64,000 nucleotides of DNA from Aestuariibaculum marinum (GCF_014596975.1 NZ_JACVXD010000003.1:248001-312000); one strand, 5' to 3'; positions 16,725 through 26,784 are shown, counted from the stretch's first letter. The notes: generated by a model from the letters alone, not told the origin. Program-made: numbers and translations.

Positions 16725-17668
16725 TCCAAAGGTTTTTGGTCTGGGTTTAACGGTTCTTTTAAAAGCACTTTACATATTTGGTAATTTCCTTGTCTAAAAC
16801 CAGAAATTAATAAATTAATATCGTTTGGTGACCAGCAAGGTAAAATGTCTTCAACGTCGTTATAGGTAATTTGTATTTTGTGTGTGCCATCGTCTCGCAT
16901 GATAAAAATTTCAGAATGCTGCATGTCATCCACTTTAGCCGAATAAACTATACGTCTACTACTGTTCGTATTAGACCAGTCGGGGTAGGTACTTTCATCT
17001 TTTAAATAGGTTAAACGGTTTTTATCCTTGGTAAACAAATGCTGGCTGTAAATAATATTGCTTTCGCCTTGCGTGTTTTTATTTGAAAAATAGATCAAGA
17101 CATCTCCTCTGGAGGTTAAATTTGGGTAGACATTTTTAAATTTATTACTAACTACTTTTTTTAGGCGTTTCCCTTTTATTGAACAAGCGTAAATATCAAA
17201 AATATCGGCTCTTTCGGAGTATGAAAACATAAGCTCTCCGCCATTAGGAGCGAAACTACCGAAGTATTTATTACCGCTAAGCTTAATAGGTAGTTGATTG
17301 ACTTTACCTGAGTCGAAATCGAAGGTGTAAATTTCATTGGTTCCTGTTCTGTCCGATTCAAAAAGAATCATATTTTTTGAAGGATGCCATTTCGGGCGTC
17401 TATCGTTAGAGGTTGTTGTCATCACTCTTTTTTGCGCGCTTCCATCGATATTCATCACATAAATTTGCCAAACCCCATCACGATTAGATTCGAAAATAAT
17501 CTTTGTTCCTTCTTTGTTATAACTGGCGTATCGGCTATCGCCATTAGAAAAGGTAAGTTGCTCTTCTTTAAAACCGTCTTTAATTTCTTCGTCTTGAGCA
17601 AAGCTTGATGCGACGCAAAGCATTGAAAATATAAAAAGGGTTGATTTTAAAATGAGAGATAAACGCAT
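16721..17668 (-). CDS. Secreted TolB-like beta-propeller protein (PD40 repeats)
   Basis: A 315-residue protein with a signal peptide ending near 'SSFAQ' (residue 24), followed by about six PD40/WD40-like blades. Repeats such as 'IIFESNRDGVWQIYVMNIDG', 'ILFESDRTGTNEIYTFD' and 'MFSYSERADIFDIYACSIKG' carry the xSDRDGxxxIYxMNxDG pattern of TolB. It lacks the N-terminal TolB domain, so it is not TolB itself. Probably a periplasmic or surface binding scaffold. Its start is free, and its 3' end overlaps the DinB-like gene by 4 bp. Confidence 0.82.
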   Translation of the reverse strand: MRLSLILKSTLFIFSMLCVASSFAQDEEIKDGFKEEQLTFSNGDSRYASYNKEGTKIIFESNRDGVWQIYVMNIDGSAQKRVMTTTSNDRRPKWHPSKNMILFESDRTGTNEIYTFDFDSGKVNQLPIKLSGNKYFGSFAPNGGELMFSYSERADIFDIYACSIKGKRLKKVVSNKFKNVYPNLTSRGDVLIYFSNKNTQGESNIIYSQHLFTKDKNRLTYLKDESTYPDWSNTNSSRRIVYSAKVDDMQHSEIFIMRDDGTHKIQITYNDVEDILPCWSPNDINLLISGFRQGNYQICKVLLKEPLNPDQKPLD

Positions 17669-17742
17669 AGTAATGGATTAGTGTTCAGCTAATTTAAAAA
17701 AATATACCAAACGAGTAAACTTAGTTTCTACTAAGCCGTTTT

Positions 17743-19053
17743 TTAATTAATTCGTGTTTTTTTATTCTGAAAAAATTTGATGACTACATAAATAATACTG
17801 AGTGAAATGATGATAAGAATGGTACCAATGATTTCGAAAGAAGCCAAGTTGGATAGAAAATAAAAGATAATAAGTATTGATAGAATAGGAACAGTTAAAC
17901 CTCCTGGGATTTTAAATTCTTGGGCTTTGGTTGTTTTGGTTTGCCTGAGTTTAATAACAGATAGAGCAACCCCGAGGTAAAGCAAAAGCATAGAGCTGGT
18001 AGCAATAATTACAGATTGTTTAAAACTTCCGAAAACCGTTAATGTAAAACTAATGGCGACATAAACTAGTATAGCAGTATACGGTGTTGTATAGGATTTG
18101 TGAATTTTTGAAAGGAATTTTATGGGTATAACATTATCTCTTGAAAGTGCATAGACGATTCTAGGACTATTAAGAATAGAGCCTGTCATATTTCCAAACA
18201 TGGAAATTACAGCGCCTACGGTTAAAAGTAAAAAACCGAAAGATCCTAACACAATTTTCGCGGTTTCAGCCAATGGAGCTGCTTCATAGTTCTGGAAGTC
18301 ATTTCCAAGAATGCCTTGACCAACAGTTTGCAATAATACATAAACAACAAGTACAGTGCTAATGCTTACCAAAACAGCTTTGGGTATGGTACGTTTAGGG
18401 TTTACAACCTCACCGCCTACAATAATGCCTGTTTCACACCCTTGAAAGGCAAAAAACAGAATTAAAGACGCTTGACCTAAGGTGTTTAAATCAGGAAGGC
18501 TGTCAATAGTTAAATTACTGAGAGTGATATTCGGTAATCCGACAATAATTAAAATAGATAAAGGCAAAAGTTTTAAAATGGTATTTAGTTTTACAAGGCC
18601 GATGCCTTGCTTTATGCCAAGAATGTTTATCAATGCAAGTCCCCAAAATAAAATAATTAAAAAGATTAACCGGAAGTAAGTTGCTTCTAAAGCAGGGTAG
18701 GCCGCAGTAATAATGTTTACTAACGCATTGGACACGGCGGCATCTGCAAACAGGTTACTGCTTACCGCAAAGCATCCGGCTATGAACCCGGCATAATCGC
18801 CGAAGGCGGTTTCAATATAGGTATAAGGTCCACCTGTATTATTCACTTTGCTACCGGCTTCGGCAAAACATAACATCACCAAAGCCATTAATAGTCCGCA
18901 AAACAAATAAGCAATAATACTTGCAGACCCCATAAGTACAGCAATGGTCGCCGGTAAGACAAAAATGCCGGAACCAATTATAATGTTTACTATATTGGCA
19001 GAAAGCCCTAAAACCCCAACTTCACGTTTTAAATGTTCATTATTTTTTATCAT
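17743..19053 (-). CDS. APC-family amino acid permease
   Basis: A 436-residue integral membrane protein with about 12 hydrophobic helices. The first carries the APC signature 'VNIIIGSGIFVLPA', followed by 'FAEAGSKVNNTGGPYTYIETAFGDYAGF' (seen as two short motifs), which matches the amino acid-polyamine-organocation superfamily. It most likely exchanges or imports an amino acid with a cation. The substrate is not predictable. It lies 13 bp downstream of the acyltransferase gene on the same strand and may share its transcript. Confidence 0.9.
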   Translation of the reverse strand: MIKNNEHLKREVGVLGLSANIVNIIIGSGIFVLPATIAVLMGSASIIAYLFCGLLMALVMLCFAEAGSKVNNTGGPYTYIETAFGDYAGFIAGCFAVSSNLFADAAVSNALVNIITAAYPALEATYFRLIFLIILFWGLALINILGIKQGIGLVKLNTILKLLPLSILIIVGLPNITLSNLTIDSLPDLNTLGQASLILFFAFQGCETGIIVGGEVVNPKRTIPKAVLVSISTVLVVYVLLQTVGQGILGNDFQNYEAAPLAETAKIVLGSFGFLLLTVGAVISMFGNMTGSILNSPRIVYALSRDNVIPIKFLSKIHKSYTTPYTAILVYVAISFTLTVFGSFKQSVIIATSSMLLLYLGVALSVIKLRQTKTTKAQEFKIPGGLTVPILSILIIFYFLSNLASFEIIGTILIIISLSIIYVVIKFFQNKKTRIN

Positions 19054-19066
19054 ATGTTTAGAGGTT

Positions 19067-20242
19067 TTACAGGTAGCTTAACCACCATTTATCTTTGTTT
19101 TTAGCTTTATAAATCATGTAGGTTTTACAAGGGAAATAGAGAAGGGTAATAATTGAAATCCAAACGAGATAAACTATAAATAAAGAATAGCCGTAATCTT
19201 TTAGTGTTGGATTGTTAAATCCAGCTTGTGTTATAATCATGTTTTTCCAATCTCCACCGAAAATTAGTATACCGACTATTGCTAAAACATGGATGACAAA
19301 AATGTGAAGGAAATAATAGAACAGAGGTACCCGACCAAAAACAATCATAAAATCGGTTACTTTATTTTTTACAGATTCAATAGCGTATAGAAATAATAAT
19401 GAAGGTCCTAAGGTGATTAAAAGATAAGATAAGGAAGGCGGGTATTTGGTGACTTTAAAGAAAGACAATATGGTTTTAGTAGTAGTGTCTTGTAAGGTCC
19501 AAGGAACAAGATCACCATAAACATTTATACCACGAATGATGAAAAACAGGGCTGTAGTGGATAAACCAATTTTCAATAGCCATTTTTTTCTTAAATCAGT
19601 TTTGTAATCAGAAAGATAAAGTTGCCCAAGGCAATAACCGAGAATCATCACCCCGAGCCAAGGTAAAATAGGATATGCAAAAACGACCAATTGTCCTCCT
19701 ATAGCCGTTCCGTTTTGTTGATGTAAGGCATACCAAAGCAAGGAAGAAAAACTATTACCTTGCATGGTTATTCCGTCTAAGCTATTGTGACCGGCAATTA
19801 ATATTATTCCAATGATTAATAGAAGTTTGGTATTTAAAAATATTAAAAAGGATAGGATAAGCATAGTTACACCTATAGCCCAGATTACCTGAAGGATGAT
19901 AACAGAATAAGTGATATCGAATTTCCATAACAGGTTGTTCAAAAATATTTCGAGAAAAATAAGCCAAATGCCGCGACTAAACAGGAATTTAAAAAGTTCA
20001 TGTTTTGTTTTCTTGCTGCCATATAAAAAAGCGGAAGTCCCGGCTAGTAAAATAAAAACAGGAGCGCAATAATGCGTAATAAATCGGGTGAAAAACAAGA
20101 TTGGAGTGGTCGTTTCTAAATCGGTTGGATTACTAAAAAAAGCACCGTAATGAAAGTAATCTCTTGTGTGATCTAAAGCCATAATAATCATGACTAACCC
20201 TCTTAAAACATCTATAGATTCAATTCGATTGGATTTTATCAT
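19067..20242 (-). CDS. Heparan-alpha-glucosaminide N-acetyltransferase-like membrane acyltransferase (DUF1624)
   Basis: A 391-residue membrane protein with about ten helices. The N-terminus 'RIESIDVLRGLVMIIMALDHTRDYF' is the signature of the HGSNAT/DUF1624 acyltransferases, in which a conserved His-Asp pair ('LDH') is thought to take part in acyl transfer across the membrane. Bacterial homologues are mostly uncharacterised but may modify cell-surface glycans or peptidoglycan. It is directly upstream of the APC permease gene. A gap of about 76 bp separates it from the NTF2 gene. Confidence 0.87.
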   Translation of the reverse strand: MIKSNRIESIDVLRGLVMIIMALDHTRDYFHYGAFFSNPTDLETTTPILFFTRFITHYCAPVFILLAGTSAFLYGSKKTKHELFKFLFSRGIWLIFLEIFLNNLLWKFDITYSVIILQVIWAIGVTMLILSFLIFLNTKLLLIIGIILIAGHNSLDGITMQGNSFSSLLWYALHQQNGTAIGGQLVVFAYPILPWLGVMILGYCLGQLYLSDYKTDLRKKWLLKIGLSTTALFFIIRGINVYGDLVPWTLQDTTTKTILSFFKVTKYPPSLSYLLITLGPSLLFLYAIESVKNKVTDFMIVFGRVPLFYYFLHIFVIHVLAIVGILIFGGDWKNMIITQAGFNNPTLKDYGYSLFIVYLVWISIITLLYFPCKTYMIYKAKNKDKWWLSYL

Positions 20243-20318
20243 AGGCCATGTCTAAATTATAAGGTTTAATTTAGTAATAAAATGTTTATGTTGTTTATTG
20301 TGTGTTTCTTATGTTTGG

Positions 20319-21176
20319 TTATTGTTTACCTAAACCTATGTATTGTTGAAAAGCGGTTACTTTTTCTTCCTTTAATGTCCATAAATGTACTACTGTGGTT
20401 TGGTAAGTTTCGCCGGTTTTTTTCAATTTACCATCGTAGTTGAGAGTGGCTAATACTTGGTCATTCCCTAAAGCAGATAATTTTATATTTTCCAATTTGA
20501 AATAGTCGTTATCTTCTCCTAATCTTTTGAAAACGCCGTTTAATACGGCATCAGGACTACTGTAAGGGTTACCGTCGGAATAGGAACTTGAACTTGATTC
20601 ATTCCATATAATGTCTGATGTCATCATGCCTAAAACAGTTGGGATGTCACCTTTTCCAAAAGCTTCGTATATACCATCTATAATAGCTATGTTTTCTTGG
20701 TTAGGTAAAAGCCCCAATTGTTGCATAAAAACCATATTGTCCATAAAGTCTTCTTCCTGAGCAATTTTTCCATCTTTCATTTTTACTAGGGTAACACCAT
20801 TAATATCAACAGATTTCCCTGTGGCGGGTATTCCAAAAAAGTCTCCGGTATGGTTGCCTTTAAAATTCCAGTGCTTTACAATATTGTCGTCTTGACCGAA
20901 GACCTGAATGACTGTAAATTTTATGTCTGAAAATCCGGTTATAAAATTTTGATAATAGGCCTTGAAATTATCTATTCCCACTATGTTTTCAGGGCTTGTA
21001 ACCAAGGTGATATCATCTATAAAGTTAGAAGCGTTGATGAGATGAATATCACCATTGTTTATAATTTCATTCCATGTTTTTTCATACATAGAGATGTTTT
21101 TTTCAAGTTTCCCATCGTTACAGGAAACCAGGCTTAAACTTGCTGTTAACAGAAATAATGTGATTAAAGTTTTCAT
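20319..21176 (-). CDS. Lipoprotein with two NTF2-like (SnoaL) domains
   Basis: A 285-residue protein with a lipobox 'SLVSC' (Cys19). Two consecutive NTF2-like domains follow. The first, about residues 25-155, contains 'FKAYYQNFITGFSDIKFTVIQVFGQ' and 'GKSVDINGVTLVKMKDGKI'. The second, about 160-285, contains 'IIDGIYEAFGKGDIPTVLGMMTSDIIW' (seen as shorter motifs). NTF2 folds serve as small-molecule enzymes or ligand-binding domains, so no specific role can be given. It lies 22 bp downstream of the MFS transporter on the same strand, suggesting co-transcription and possibly a shared substrate. Confidence 0.8.
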   Translation of the reverse strand: MKTLITLFLLTASLSLVSCNDGKLEKNISMYEKTWNEIINNGDIHLINASNFIDDITLVTSPENIVGIDNFKAYYQNFITGFSDIKFTVIQVFGQDDNIVKHWNFKGNHTGDFFGIPATGKSVDINGVTLVKMKDGKIAQEEDFMDNMVFMQQLGLLPNQENIAIIDGIYEAFGKGDIPTVLGMMTSDIIWNESSSSSYSDGNPYSSPDAVLNGVFKRLGEDNDYFKLENIKLSALGNDQVLATLNYDGKLKKTGETYQTTVVHLWTLKEEKVTAFQQYIGLGKQ

Positions 21177-21198
21177 GAGGATTATATTTAGTTGGTTG

Positions 21199-22533
21199 TT
21201 ATTCAGTTAAATTTTCTAATGTGGTTAAGTGTTTTTTTATGTTAATGGTTTTGTAAATGAAAAAAGCGAAAAATGGAATGGCTGCACCGCAAAAAAAGAC
21301 TTGATTCCATTGTAATTTTTCTTGAATCAAACCAAACAGCCATGGGCCTATTATAATTCCCAGATTATTACAAGTCATATATAGAGTGAATTGAGAAGCT
21401 GATATTTTGTGCCATGAGATTTTCATCGCCATGGCTAAAAGTGCTACGGTAAGTAGAGTGTTTAATAAATTAAAGAGTATGATAAATCCATAAACAGTAG
21501 AGATGTTTTGCCAACTATTTGAAATTAAACCGAATGATAAAATAACAAGAGCTAATAAGGATATAAGAATAAGTGCCATTTTCTTTGTGCCAATAAAATC
21601 TATAATAACCCCACCGGCAACCATACTAAAGCCACCACCAACAACCGAAGCTATGGAGTAAACTTGAGAATAATCCGTATTAGTCCAATTTAATTCCTGA
21701 ACCGTAAAAATAGGAAATAAGACTTCAATAAATCCAGTTGAAGCACCAGTAAAAATCATGCCCAGACTCAGAATTAGACTGGTTGGCAGTATGAGGACTT
21801 TTCCCAGGTTTTTAAACAAGCTTTTCCATTCTGTAAGCTGTGCCTTTTTTGAAACTTCAGAGGCTTTACCTTTTGTCCAAGGCATAAGTTTTTCACCTCT
21901 GTGTTCTCTAAAGTAAATAGGAACAAGTATAAGAAAAGCTATAATTAAAGATAATGATGTAATAGCATTTGTAAATCCTACAATATTTATAAGAGTTGTT
22001 CCTAAAAGTAATGATAAGGACTGACCTATAATTCTAGATCCCCACATAATACCATTAGCCCTTGCTTGTTGGTGTATGGGAATTATATCAACCGCCATGC
22101 CATCAATGGCAATATCCTGAGTCGAGCCAAAAAGACTTATTAAAAAACCACAAATCATTAAACCCTGAATATTACCTAAAGGTTCGCTTACAAAACCAAA
22201 AGACAGAAAGCTAATGATTAGTCCTATTTGAGCAACAATAATCCAGGGGCGTTTTCTACCCATGGCTATTGGGGTGTATCGATCGATAATAGGGGCTATA
22301 AAGAATTTAAAACTCCATGGAATTGAGATGATAGAAACATAAGCAGCAATAGAAACTGCGGAAACCTCATTCATGGCCAACCAAGCTGGGATAGCATAAA
22401 AAGTAATACCAATGGGAATACCTTCGCAAACATATAGAGCAGCAAAAACAAGATATCGCAATGTTGCGTTTTCAGATAAATAAACTTTTTGCTTTAAATC
22501 GGCCAGTTCATAGCGTATTGCTTTTTGATTCAT
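21199..22533 (-). CDS. MFS transporter (AmpG/PAT-like)
   Basis: A 444-residue, 12-helix major facilitator transporter. 'LRYLVFAALYVCEGIPIGITFYAIPAWL' in helix 1 and 'FKFFIAPIIDRY' followed by 'GRKRPWI' after helix 2 match the AmpG/peptide-acetyl-CoA transporter branch, whose known members import muropeptides or acetyl-CoA. The actual cargo here is uncertain. It is preceded by a terminator (22607-22638) belonging to the upstream gene and followed closely by the NTF2 lipoprotein. Confidence 0.87.
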   Translation of the reverse strand: MNQKAIRYELADLKQKVYLSENATLRYLVFAALYVCEGIPIGITFYAIPAWLAMNEVSAVSIAAYVSIISIPWSFKFFIAPIIDRYTPIAMGRKRPWIIVAQIGLIISFLSFGFVSEPLGNIQGLMICGFLISLFGSTQDIAIDGMAVDIIPIHQQARANGIMWGSRIIGQSLSLLLGTTLINIVGFTNAITSLSLIIAFLILVPIYFREHRGEKLMPWTKGKASEVSKKAQLTEWKSLFKNLGKVLILPTSLILSLGMIFTGASTGFIEVLFPIFTVQELNWTNTDYSQVYSIASVVGGGFSMVAGGVIIDFIGTKKMALILISLLALVILSFGLISNSWQNISTVYGFIILFNLLNTLLTVALLAMAMKISWHKISASQFTLYMTCNNLGIIIGPWLFGLIQEKLQWNQVFFCGAAIPFFAFFIYKTINIKKHLTTLENLTE

Positions 22534-22606
22534 TGTTTTGGTTTTAGGTTAAAACAAAATGCTATTAATTAATTTGGGTAATATTCTCTAAATGTCAAAA
22601 AGGGAT

Positions 22607-22638
22607 AAAAAGCACAATTTTAAATTGTGCTTTTTTTT
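22607..22638 (-). terminator. Terminator after the 243-residue secreted protein gene
   Basis: A near-perfect inverted repeat (22611-22620 with 22622-22631), whose inner bases must form the loop, is flanked by A-run and T-run. On the minus strand it ends the upstream gene before the MFS gene. Confidence 0.65.
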
Positions 22639-22668
22639 GTAAGTTGAATAGTTTTTTGAAACTATATT

Positions 22669-23400
22669 TTAATAAGACAGGTCGTCTATTAAGCTATACA
22701 TGTAAGACCAATCTTTAGAAACGGCAGTTCTGAATTTTTCTTTAAGGTCTTCGGTTTTGGATTTTCCTTTTTCTTTTTCATAAACTTTCCAAACGCCATC
22801 GCGGTCTTCATCAAGCGCGGCAAAATTTTTAAAAGGAACAGTCACAAAGAAATCAGATACATGTGGACCTCCACCTATTACACTATACCAGGTGCCCCTT
22901 ACGTCGCCTTCAGCTTTTTTAATGGCTGATTCTACTTCTTTAACGGTTTCCATGAAACTATCGTAATTGTCCACTTTTACATTGTACACCCATACGAGTT
23001 TGGTGTCTTCAGGTAAGCTAGAACTTGATTTACTGATATCAGGCATACGACGGGCAATATTGTACTCCACACTTTCAACATGAGGAATAATTAAATCAAC
23101 AACTTTCATTCTACATTTTTTTCCAGCTTCATCATTGCTTTCATCCATTTCAGCCCAATTAGCCATACGACTAGTCATAGTATAGACTGTTCCTTTTCCT
23201 TGAACTCGTCTCCACATACTCCATTTGAATTCTCCTTCATTGTCTTTGTAGCATTTTTTCCAGGACATAACCCCTTCTTTAAATTGCGAATTGTGTCCTG
23301 GTTTCACAGTGATTTCAGACATGTTTAGTAAATAATTGTCGTTTCCTTGAGATACTCCTAAGAGAGGTAGTACCAATAATAAATACAATAGTGTTCTCAT
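22669..23400 (-). CDS. Secreted protein of unknown function, possibly two alpha/beta-barrel-like halves
   Basis: A 243-residue protein with a signal peptide cleaved near 'GVSQG' (residue 18). The first half starts 'YLLNMSEITVKPGHNSQFKE' and the second 'VWVYNVKVDNYDSFMETV'. Both have the strand-helix rhythm of dimeric alpha/beta-barrel (ABM-like) domains, so an internal duplication is possible. I could not find catalytic residues. It has its own terminator downstream and stands alone between MFS and lysA. No family name is assigned. Confidence 0.72.
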   Translation of the reverse strand: MRTLLYLLLVLPLLGVSQGNDNYLLNMSEITVKPGHNSQFKEGVMSWKKCYKDNEGEFKWSMWRRVQGKGTVYTMTSRMANWAEMDESNDEAGKKCRMKVVDLIIPHVESVEYNIARRMPDISKSSSSLPEDTKLVWVYNVKVDNYDSFMETVKEVESAIKKAEGDVRGTWYSVIGGGPHVSDFFVTVPFKNFAALDEDRDGVWKVYEKEKGKSKTEDLKEKFRTAVSKDWSYMYSLIDDLSY

Positions 23401-23675
23401 AATTTTGATTTTGGTTAGAATTAATAATGGTTATATAGTTTGGTGGTGTTAAATGTTATTTTAACACGATTAATATTCTAAATAAAATCAACTTGGGACT
23501 CTAATATTAGAGGTTAATTATGGAGAGAGGGGTGGGTAATTTATTGGTTTATAAGTAATAGCGTACTTAAATATAGGGAAATTAATTAATAAATCTAATT
23601 TTAGTTTATGAAATAAAAAAAAGCCCAACCAAAGGTTGAGCTTTTATAACTAAGATGTATAATTATCGGAATTGG
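23401..23675. other. 275-bp intergenic region
   Basis: AT-rich sequence between lysA and the 243-residue protein gene. It holds the lysA terminator at its right end (23614-23642) and presumably the promoter of the secreted protein at its left. No coding potential or RNA gene is seen. Confidence 0.6.
23614..23642 (-). terminator. lysA terminator
   Basis: 9-bp arms (23622-23630 with 23634-23642, one wobble) with a 3-nt loop. On the minus strand they are followed by about eight T. Confidence 0.8.
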
Positions 23676-24911
23676 TTATTTTGCCAACTCTTTTTCTTTT
23701 TTTTCTGAAAAATCGACTTCTATTTGATTTTTAATGATATCATCAAACGTTTCTCTTTTTCTGATTAAATGCGCTTCATTGTTATACCATAAAACTTCGG
23801 CAGGGCGGAATCTTGAGTTGTAATTGCTTGCCATAGAGAAACAGTAAGCCCCTGCATTCTTAAAGCATAACACATCGCCTTCAGAGATTTCTTTAATGCG
23901 CCTGTTACTACCAAAAGTATCCGTTTCACAAATGTAACCTACAACGGTGTAGAAACGCTCACTGCCATTAGGATTAGAGATATTAATGATGTCGTGGTGC
24001 GATCCGTAGAACATCGGACGGATTAAGTGGTTGAAACCAGAATCTACCTGAGCAAAAACTGTTGAAGTGGTTTGTTTAACTGCATTTACTTTAGTTAAAA
24101 AGTAGCCAGACTCACTTACTAAAAACTTACCAGGTTCGAACGCTAAGGTTAAGTCTTTACCATATTCTTTACAGAACGCATTAAACTTAGCCGTTAATTT
24201 TTTACCTAATTCTTCAATATTGGTTTCAATATCACCTTCTTTATAAGGTACTTTAAATCCAGAACCGAAATCGATGAAATCTAAGTTTTTGAATTGTTTT
24301 GCAGTATCGAATAAAATTTCACTTGCATACAAGAACACCTCAATATCTAAAATATCACTACCGGTATGCATGTGAATACCGTTAATAGTCATTCCTGTAT
24401 TTTCAACAATACGTAAAATATGAGGAATCTGGTGAATAGAAATTCCGAATTTAGAATCGATGTGACCAACAGAAATATTAGCATTACCTCCAGCCATAAT
24501 GTGCGGATTAATACGAATACAAACCGGAATATTTGGGTGTTTTGTACCAAACTGTTCTAAAATAGACAGGTTATCGATGTTAATTTCAACACCAAGTTTA
24601 GCTGCTTCTTCAATTTCAGCTAAAGACACACCATTAGGAGTGAAAATAATTTGTTGAGGTTTGAATCCTGCTTTTAAACCCAGTTCGATTTCTTGTAAAG
24701 ACACCGTATCAATACCAGAACCAAGCTTGTTGAATAATTTTAGGATCGATATATTTGATAATGCTTTGACAGCATAATTAAGTTTTAACTTTTTTACACC
24801 ACTAAAGGCATTAGTTAGTCTGTTGTACTGTGCCTCAATTTTCTCGGCGTCGTAAACATAAACAGGGCTTCCAAAATCTTCTGCAATTTTAAGCAATTGA
24901 TTCTCCAACAT
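23676..24911 (-). CDS. lysA: Diaminopimelate decarboxylase
   Basis: A 411-residue PLP alanine-racemase-fold decarboxylase that converts meso-diaminopimelate to L-lysine. PLP lysine lies in 'NYAVKALSNISIL'. Also present are 'VGHIDSKFGIS', the glycine-rich 'FIDFGSGFKVPY', 'AFEPGKFLVSESG', and 'CETDTFGSNRRI', whose Cys acts in catalysis from the other subunit. I use ATG 24911 instead of an in-frame TTG at 24920, since the latter lies between the promoter box (24929-24936) and the ATG. With dapD at 55048 it shows a lysine pathway through succinylated intermediates. Confidence 0.94.
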   Translation of the reverse strand: MLENQLLKIAEDFGSPVYVYDAEKIEAQYNRLTNAFSGVKKLKLNYAVKALSNISILKLFNKLGSGIDTVSLQEIELGLKAGFKPQQIIFTPNGVSLAEIEEAAKLGVEINIDNLSILEQFGTKHPNIPVCIRINPHIMAGGNANISVGHIDSKFGISIHQIPHILRIVENTGMTINGIHMHTGSDILDIEVFLYASEILFDTAKQFKNLDFIDFGSGFKVPYKEGDIETNIEELGKKLTAKFNAFCKEYGKDLTLAFEPGKFLVSESGYFLTKVNAVKQTTSTVFAQVDSGFNHLIRPMFYGSHHDIINISNPNGSERFYTVVGYICETDTFGSNRRIKEISEGDVLCFKNAGAYCFSMASNYNSRFRPAEVLWYNNEAHLIRKRETFDDIIKNQIEVDFSEKKEKELAK

Positions 24912-24928
24912 AATTTTCAAATTTTTGG

Positions 24929-24936
24929 CAAAGATA
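24929..24936 (-). promoter_or_regulatory. Promoter -7 box of lysA (TATCTTTG)
   Basis: Exact TAnnTTTG on the minus strand, ending 17 nt before ATG 24911. Confidence 0.6.
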
Positions 24937-25076
24937 TTTCTTTAAAGACAATAAAAAATAAATAAATAAAAAATTATACAAGTTGAACAGAATGTTAATT
25001 ATTTAACACAAGGTTATTAGTTTATTATTTATAAAGTTTTCACATTGAAATATTAGGGTAAGTTATTGCGATTATT

Positions 25077-25084
25077 TACATTTG
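25077..25084 (+). promoter_or_regulatory. Promoter -7 box of sucC (TACATTTG)
   Basis: Exact TAnnTTTG, ending 25 nt before the sucC ATG. The -33 element is not obvious. Confidence 0.6.
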
Positions 25085-25109
25085 TGCCTCTTAAACTATT
25101 TAGCGAATT

Positions 25110-26300
25110 ATGAATTTACACGAATATCAAGGTAAAGAAATATTAAGCAGTTTTGGTGTACGTATCCAACGTGGTATTGTAGCGCAAAATGCAAAGGAAG
25201 CTGTTGCAGCAGCAAAACAATTAACTGAAGAAACAGGAACCGGTTGGCATGTTATTAAAGCACAAGTACATGCAGGTGGTCGTGGAAAAGGTGGTGGAGT
25301 AAAGCTTGCCAAAAATTTAGAGCAGGTTGAAGAGATTGCTGGACAAATCATCGGCATGAACTTAGTAACACCTCAAACATCAGCTGAAGGTAAAAAAGTA
25401 CACCAAGTATTAGTTGCAGAAGATGTTTACTATCCTGGAGATAGTGAAACGAGTGAGTTTTATGTATCTGTTTTATTGAACAGAAGTACAGGACGTAACA
25501 TGGTTATGTATTCTACCGAAGGAGGTATGGATATTGAAACTGTTGCAGAAGAAACTCCACATTTAATTTTTACTGAAGAAATCGATCCTGCTGTTGGTTT
25601 AACGCCATTCCAAGCAAGACGTATTGCTTTCAATTTAGGATTATCAGGAACAGCATTTAAAGAAATGACAAAGTTTGTTACTAATCTTTATACGGCTTAT
25701 GTAAAATCTGATTCTTCATTATTTGAAATCAACCCGGTATTAAAAACAAGTGATGATAAAATTTTAGCTGTAGATGCTAAAGTAACTATAGATGATAACG
25801 CACTTTACAGACATAAAGATTACGTAGATTTACGTGATATTCGCGAAGAAAGTGCTATTGAAGTAGAAGCAGGAGAAAAAGGATTAAACTATGTAGACCT
25901 TGATGGTAACGTTGGATGTATGGTTAACGGTGCTGGTTTAGCCATGGCGACTATGGATTTAATCAAGCAAGCAGGTGGTGAGCCAGCTAACTTCTTAGAT
26001 GTTGGTGGTACTGCTGATGCTGCTCGTGTAGAAGCTGCTTTTAAGATCATTTTAAAAGATCCTGCTGTAAAAGCCATCTTAATTAACATTTTTGGTGGTA
26101 TTGTTCGTTGTGATCGTGTAGCACAAGGAGTTATTGATGCTTACAAAAACATGGGTAACATTAACGTGCCAATTATTGTACGTTTACAAGGAACCAATGC
26201 AGACATTGCTAAAGAATTAATTGACAACTCTGGTTTAGACGTGTTAAGTGCGACTGAATTCCAGGAAGCTGCAGATAAAGTACAAGAAGTATTAGCATAG
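25110..26300 (+). CDS. sucC: Succinate-CoA ligase (ADP-forming), beta subunit
   Basis: A 396-residue ATP-grasp protein starting '[17 protein letters not shown]'. Present are '[17 protein letters not shown]' (nucleotide site; the read starts 'VIKAQVH'), '[10 protein letters not shown]', the magnesium ligand region '[16 protein letters not shown]' and '[15 protein letters not shown]' near the C-terminus. Together with SucD it makes ATP from succinyl-CoA in the citric acid cycle. sucD is not adjacent, which I believe is usual in flavobacteria. It has its own promoter box and a strong terminator at 26350-26377. Confidence 0.96.
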   Translation: MNLHEYQGKEILSSFGVRIQRGIVAQNAKEAVAAAKQLTEETGTGWHVIKAQVHAGGRGKGGGVKLAKNLEQVEEIAGQIIGMNLVTPQTSAEGKKVHQVLVAEDVYYPGDSETSEFYVSVLLNRSTGRNMVMYSTEGGMDIETVAEETPHLIFTEEIDPAVGLTPFQARRIAFNLGLSGTAFKEMTKFVTNLYTAYVKSDSSLFEINPVLKTSDDKILAVDAKVTIDDNALYRHKDYVDLRDIREESAIEVEAGEKGLNYVDLDGNVGCMVNGAGLAMATMDLIKQAGGEPANFLDVGGTADAARVEAAFKIILKDPAVKAILINIFGGIVRCDRVAQGVIDAYKNMGNINVPIIVRLQGTNADIAKELIDNSGLDVLSATEFQEAADKVQEVLA

Positions 26301-26349
26301 GCTTAACATAGCCGCAGTATTTGTTAATATTACCATATAGTTTTAATAA

Positions 26350-26377
26350 GAGTAGTGTAAATCACTACTCTTTTTTT
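26350..26377 (+). terminator. sucC terminator
   Basis: Perfect 8-bp stem (26350-26357 with 26363-26370), 5-nt loop, then seven T. Confidence 0.88.
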
Positions 26378-26382
26378 ATGTC

Positions 26383-26390
26383 TAATTTTG
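26383..26390 (+). promoter_or_regulatory. Promoter -7 box (TAATTTTG) of the 114-residue secreted protein gene
   Basis: Exact TAnnTTTG, 6 bp after the sucC terminator and 49 nt before the ATG at 26440. Confidence 0.5.
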
Positions 26391-26439
26391 ACTCGTAAAA
26401 CAAAAACAGTCAATATTAAAAGCTGTAAAAACTAAAACT

Positions 26440-26784
26440 ATGAAAACAATTAAAGTATTATTAGTATTAGCAATTTTATTATGTTCAAACACCATTTTTG
26501 CTAACAATAGCAAAAAGAATGACCTTCCGAAATCGGAAACCATTACTGTAGAAATACAGAAGATCTTAAAAAGTTCTAATTTGGAATTTACAGAAGAAGT
26601 TTCTGCTAATGTTTATTTTACTATTAACAATAAAAGCGAAATTGTCGTATTGTCAATTGATTCCGATTCAGATGAATTAGAACAATTTTTAAAGTACAAA
26701 CTTAATTATTGTAAAATTCAAGCCGATGGTATGGTTCCTGGAAGAAAGTATTTAATACCGGTTAAGCTGGTATCATCTATGTAA
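26440..26784 (+). CDS. Small secreted protein, TonB-C-terminal-like
   Basis: A 114-residue protein with a clear signal peptide ending near 'TIFAN' (residue 22). The mature part has the order helix, 'ANVYFTINNKSEIVVLSIDSD', helix, 'GRKYLIPVKLV', which resembles the compact beta-alpha-beta fold of TonB C-terminal domains. The resemblance is by pattern only. It is a single gene between two terminators, so it is independently transcribed. Function unknown. Confidence 0.72.
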   Translation: MKTIKVLLVLAILLCSNTIFANNSKKNDLPKSETITVEIQKILKSSNLEFTEEVSANVYFTINNKSEIVVLSIDSDSDELEQFLKYKLNYCKIQADGMVPGRKYLIPVKLVSSM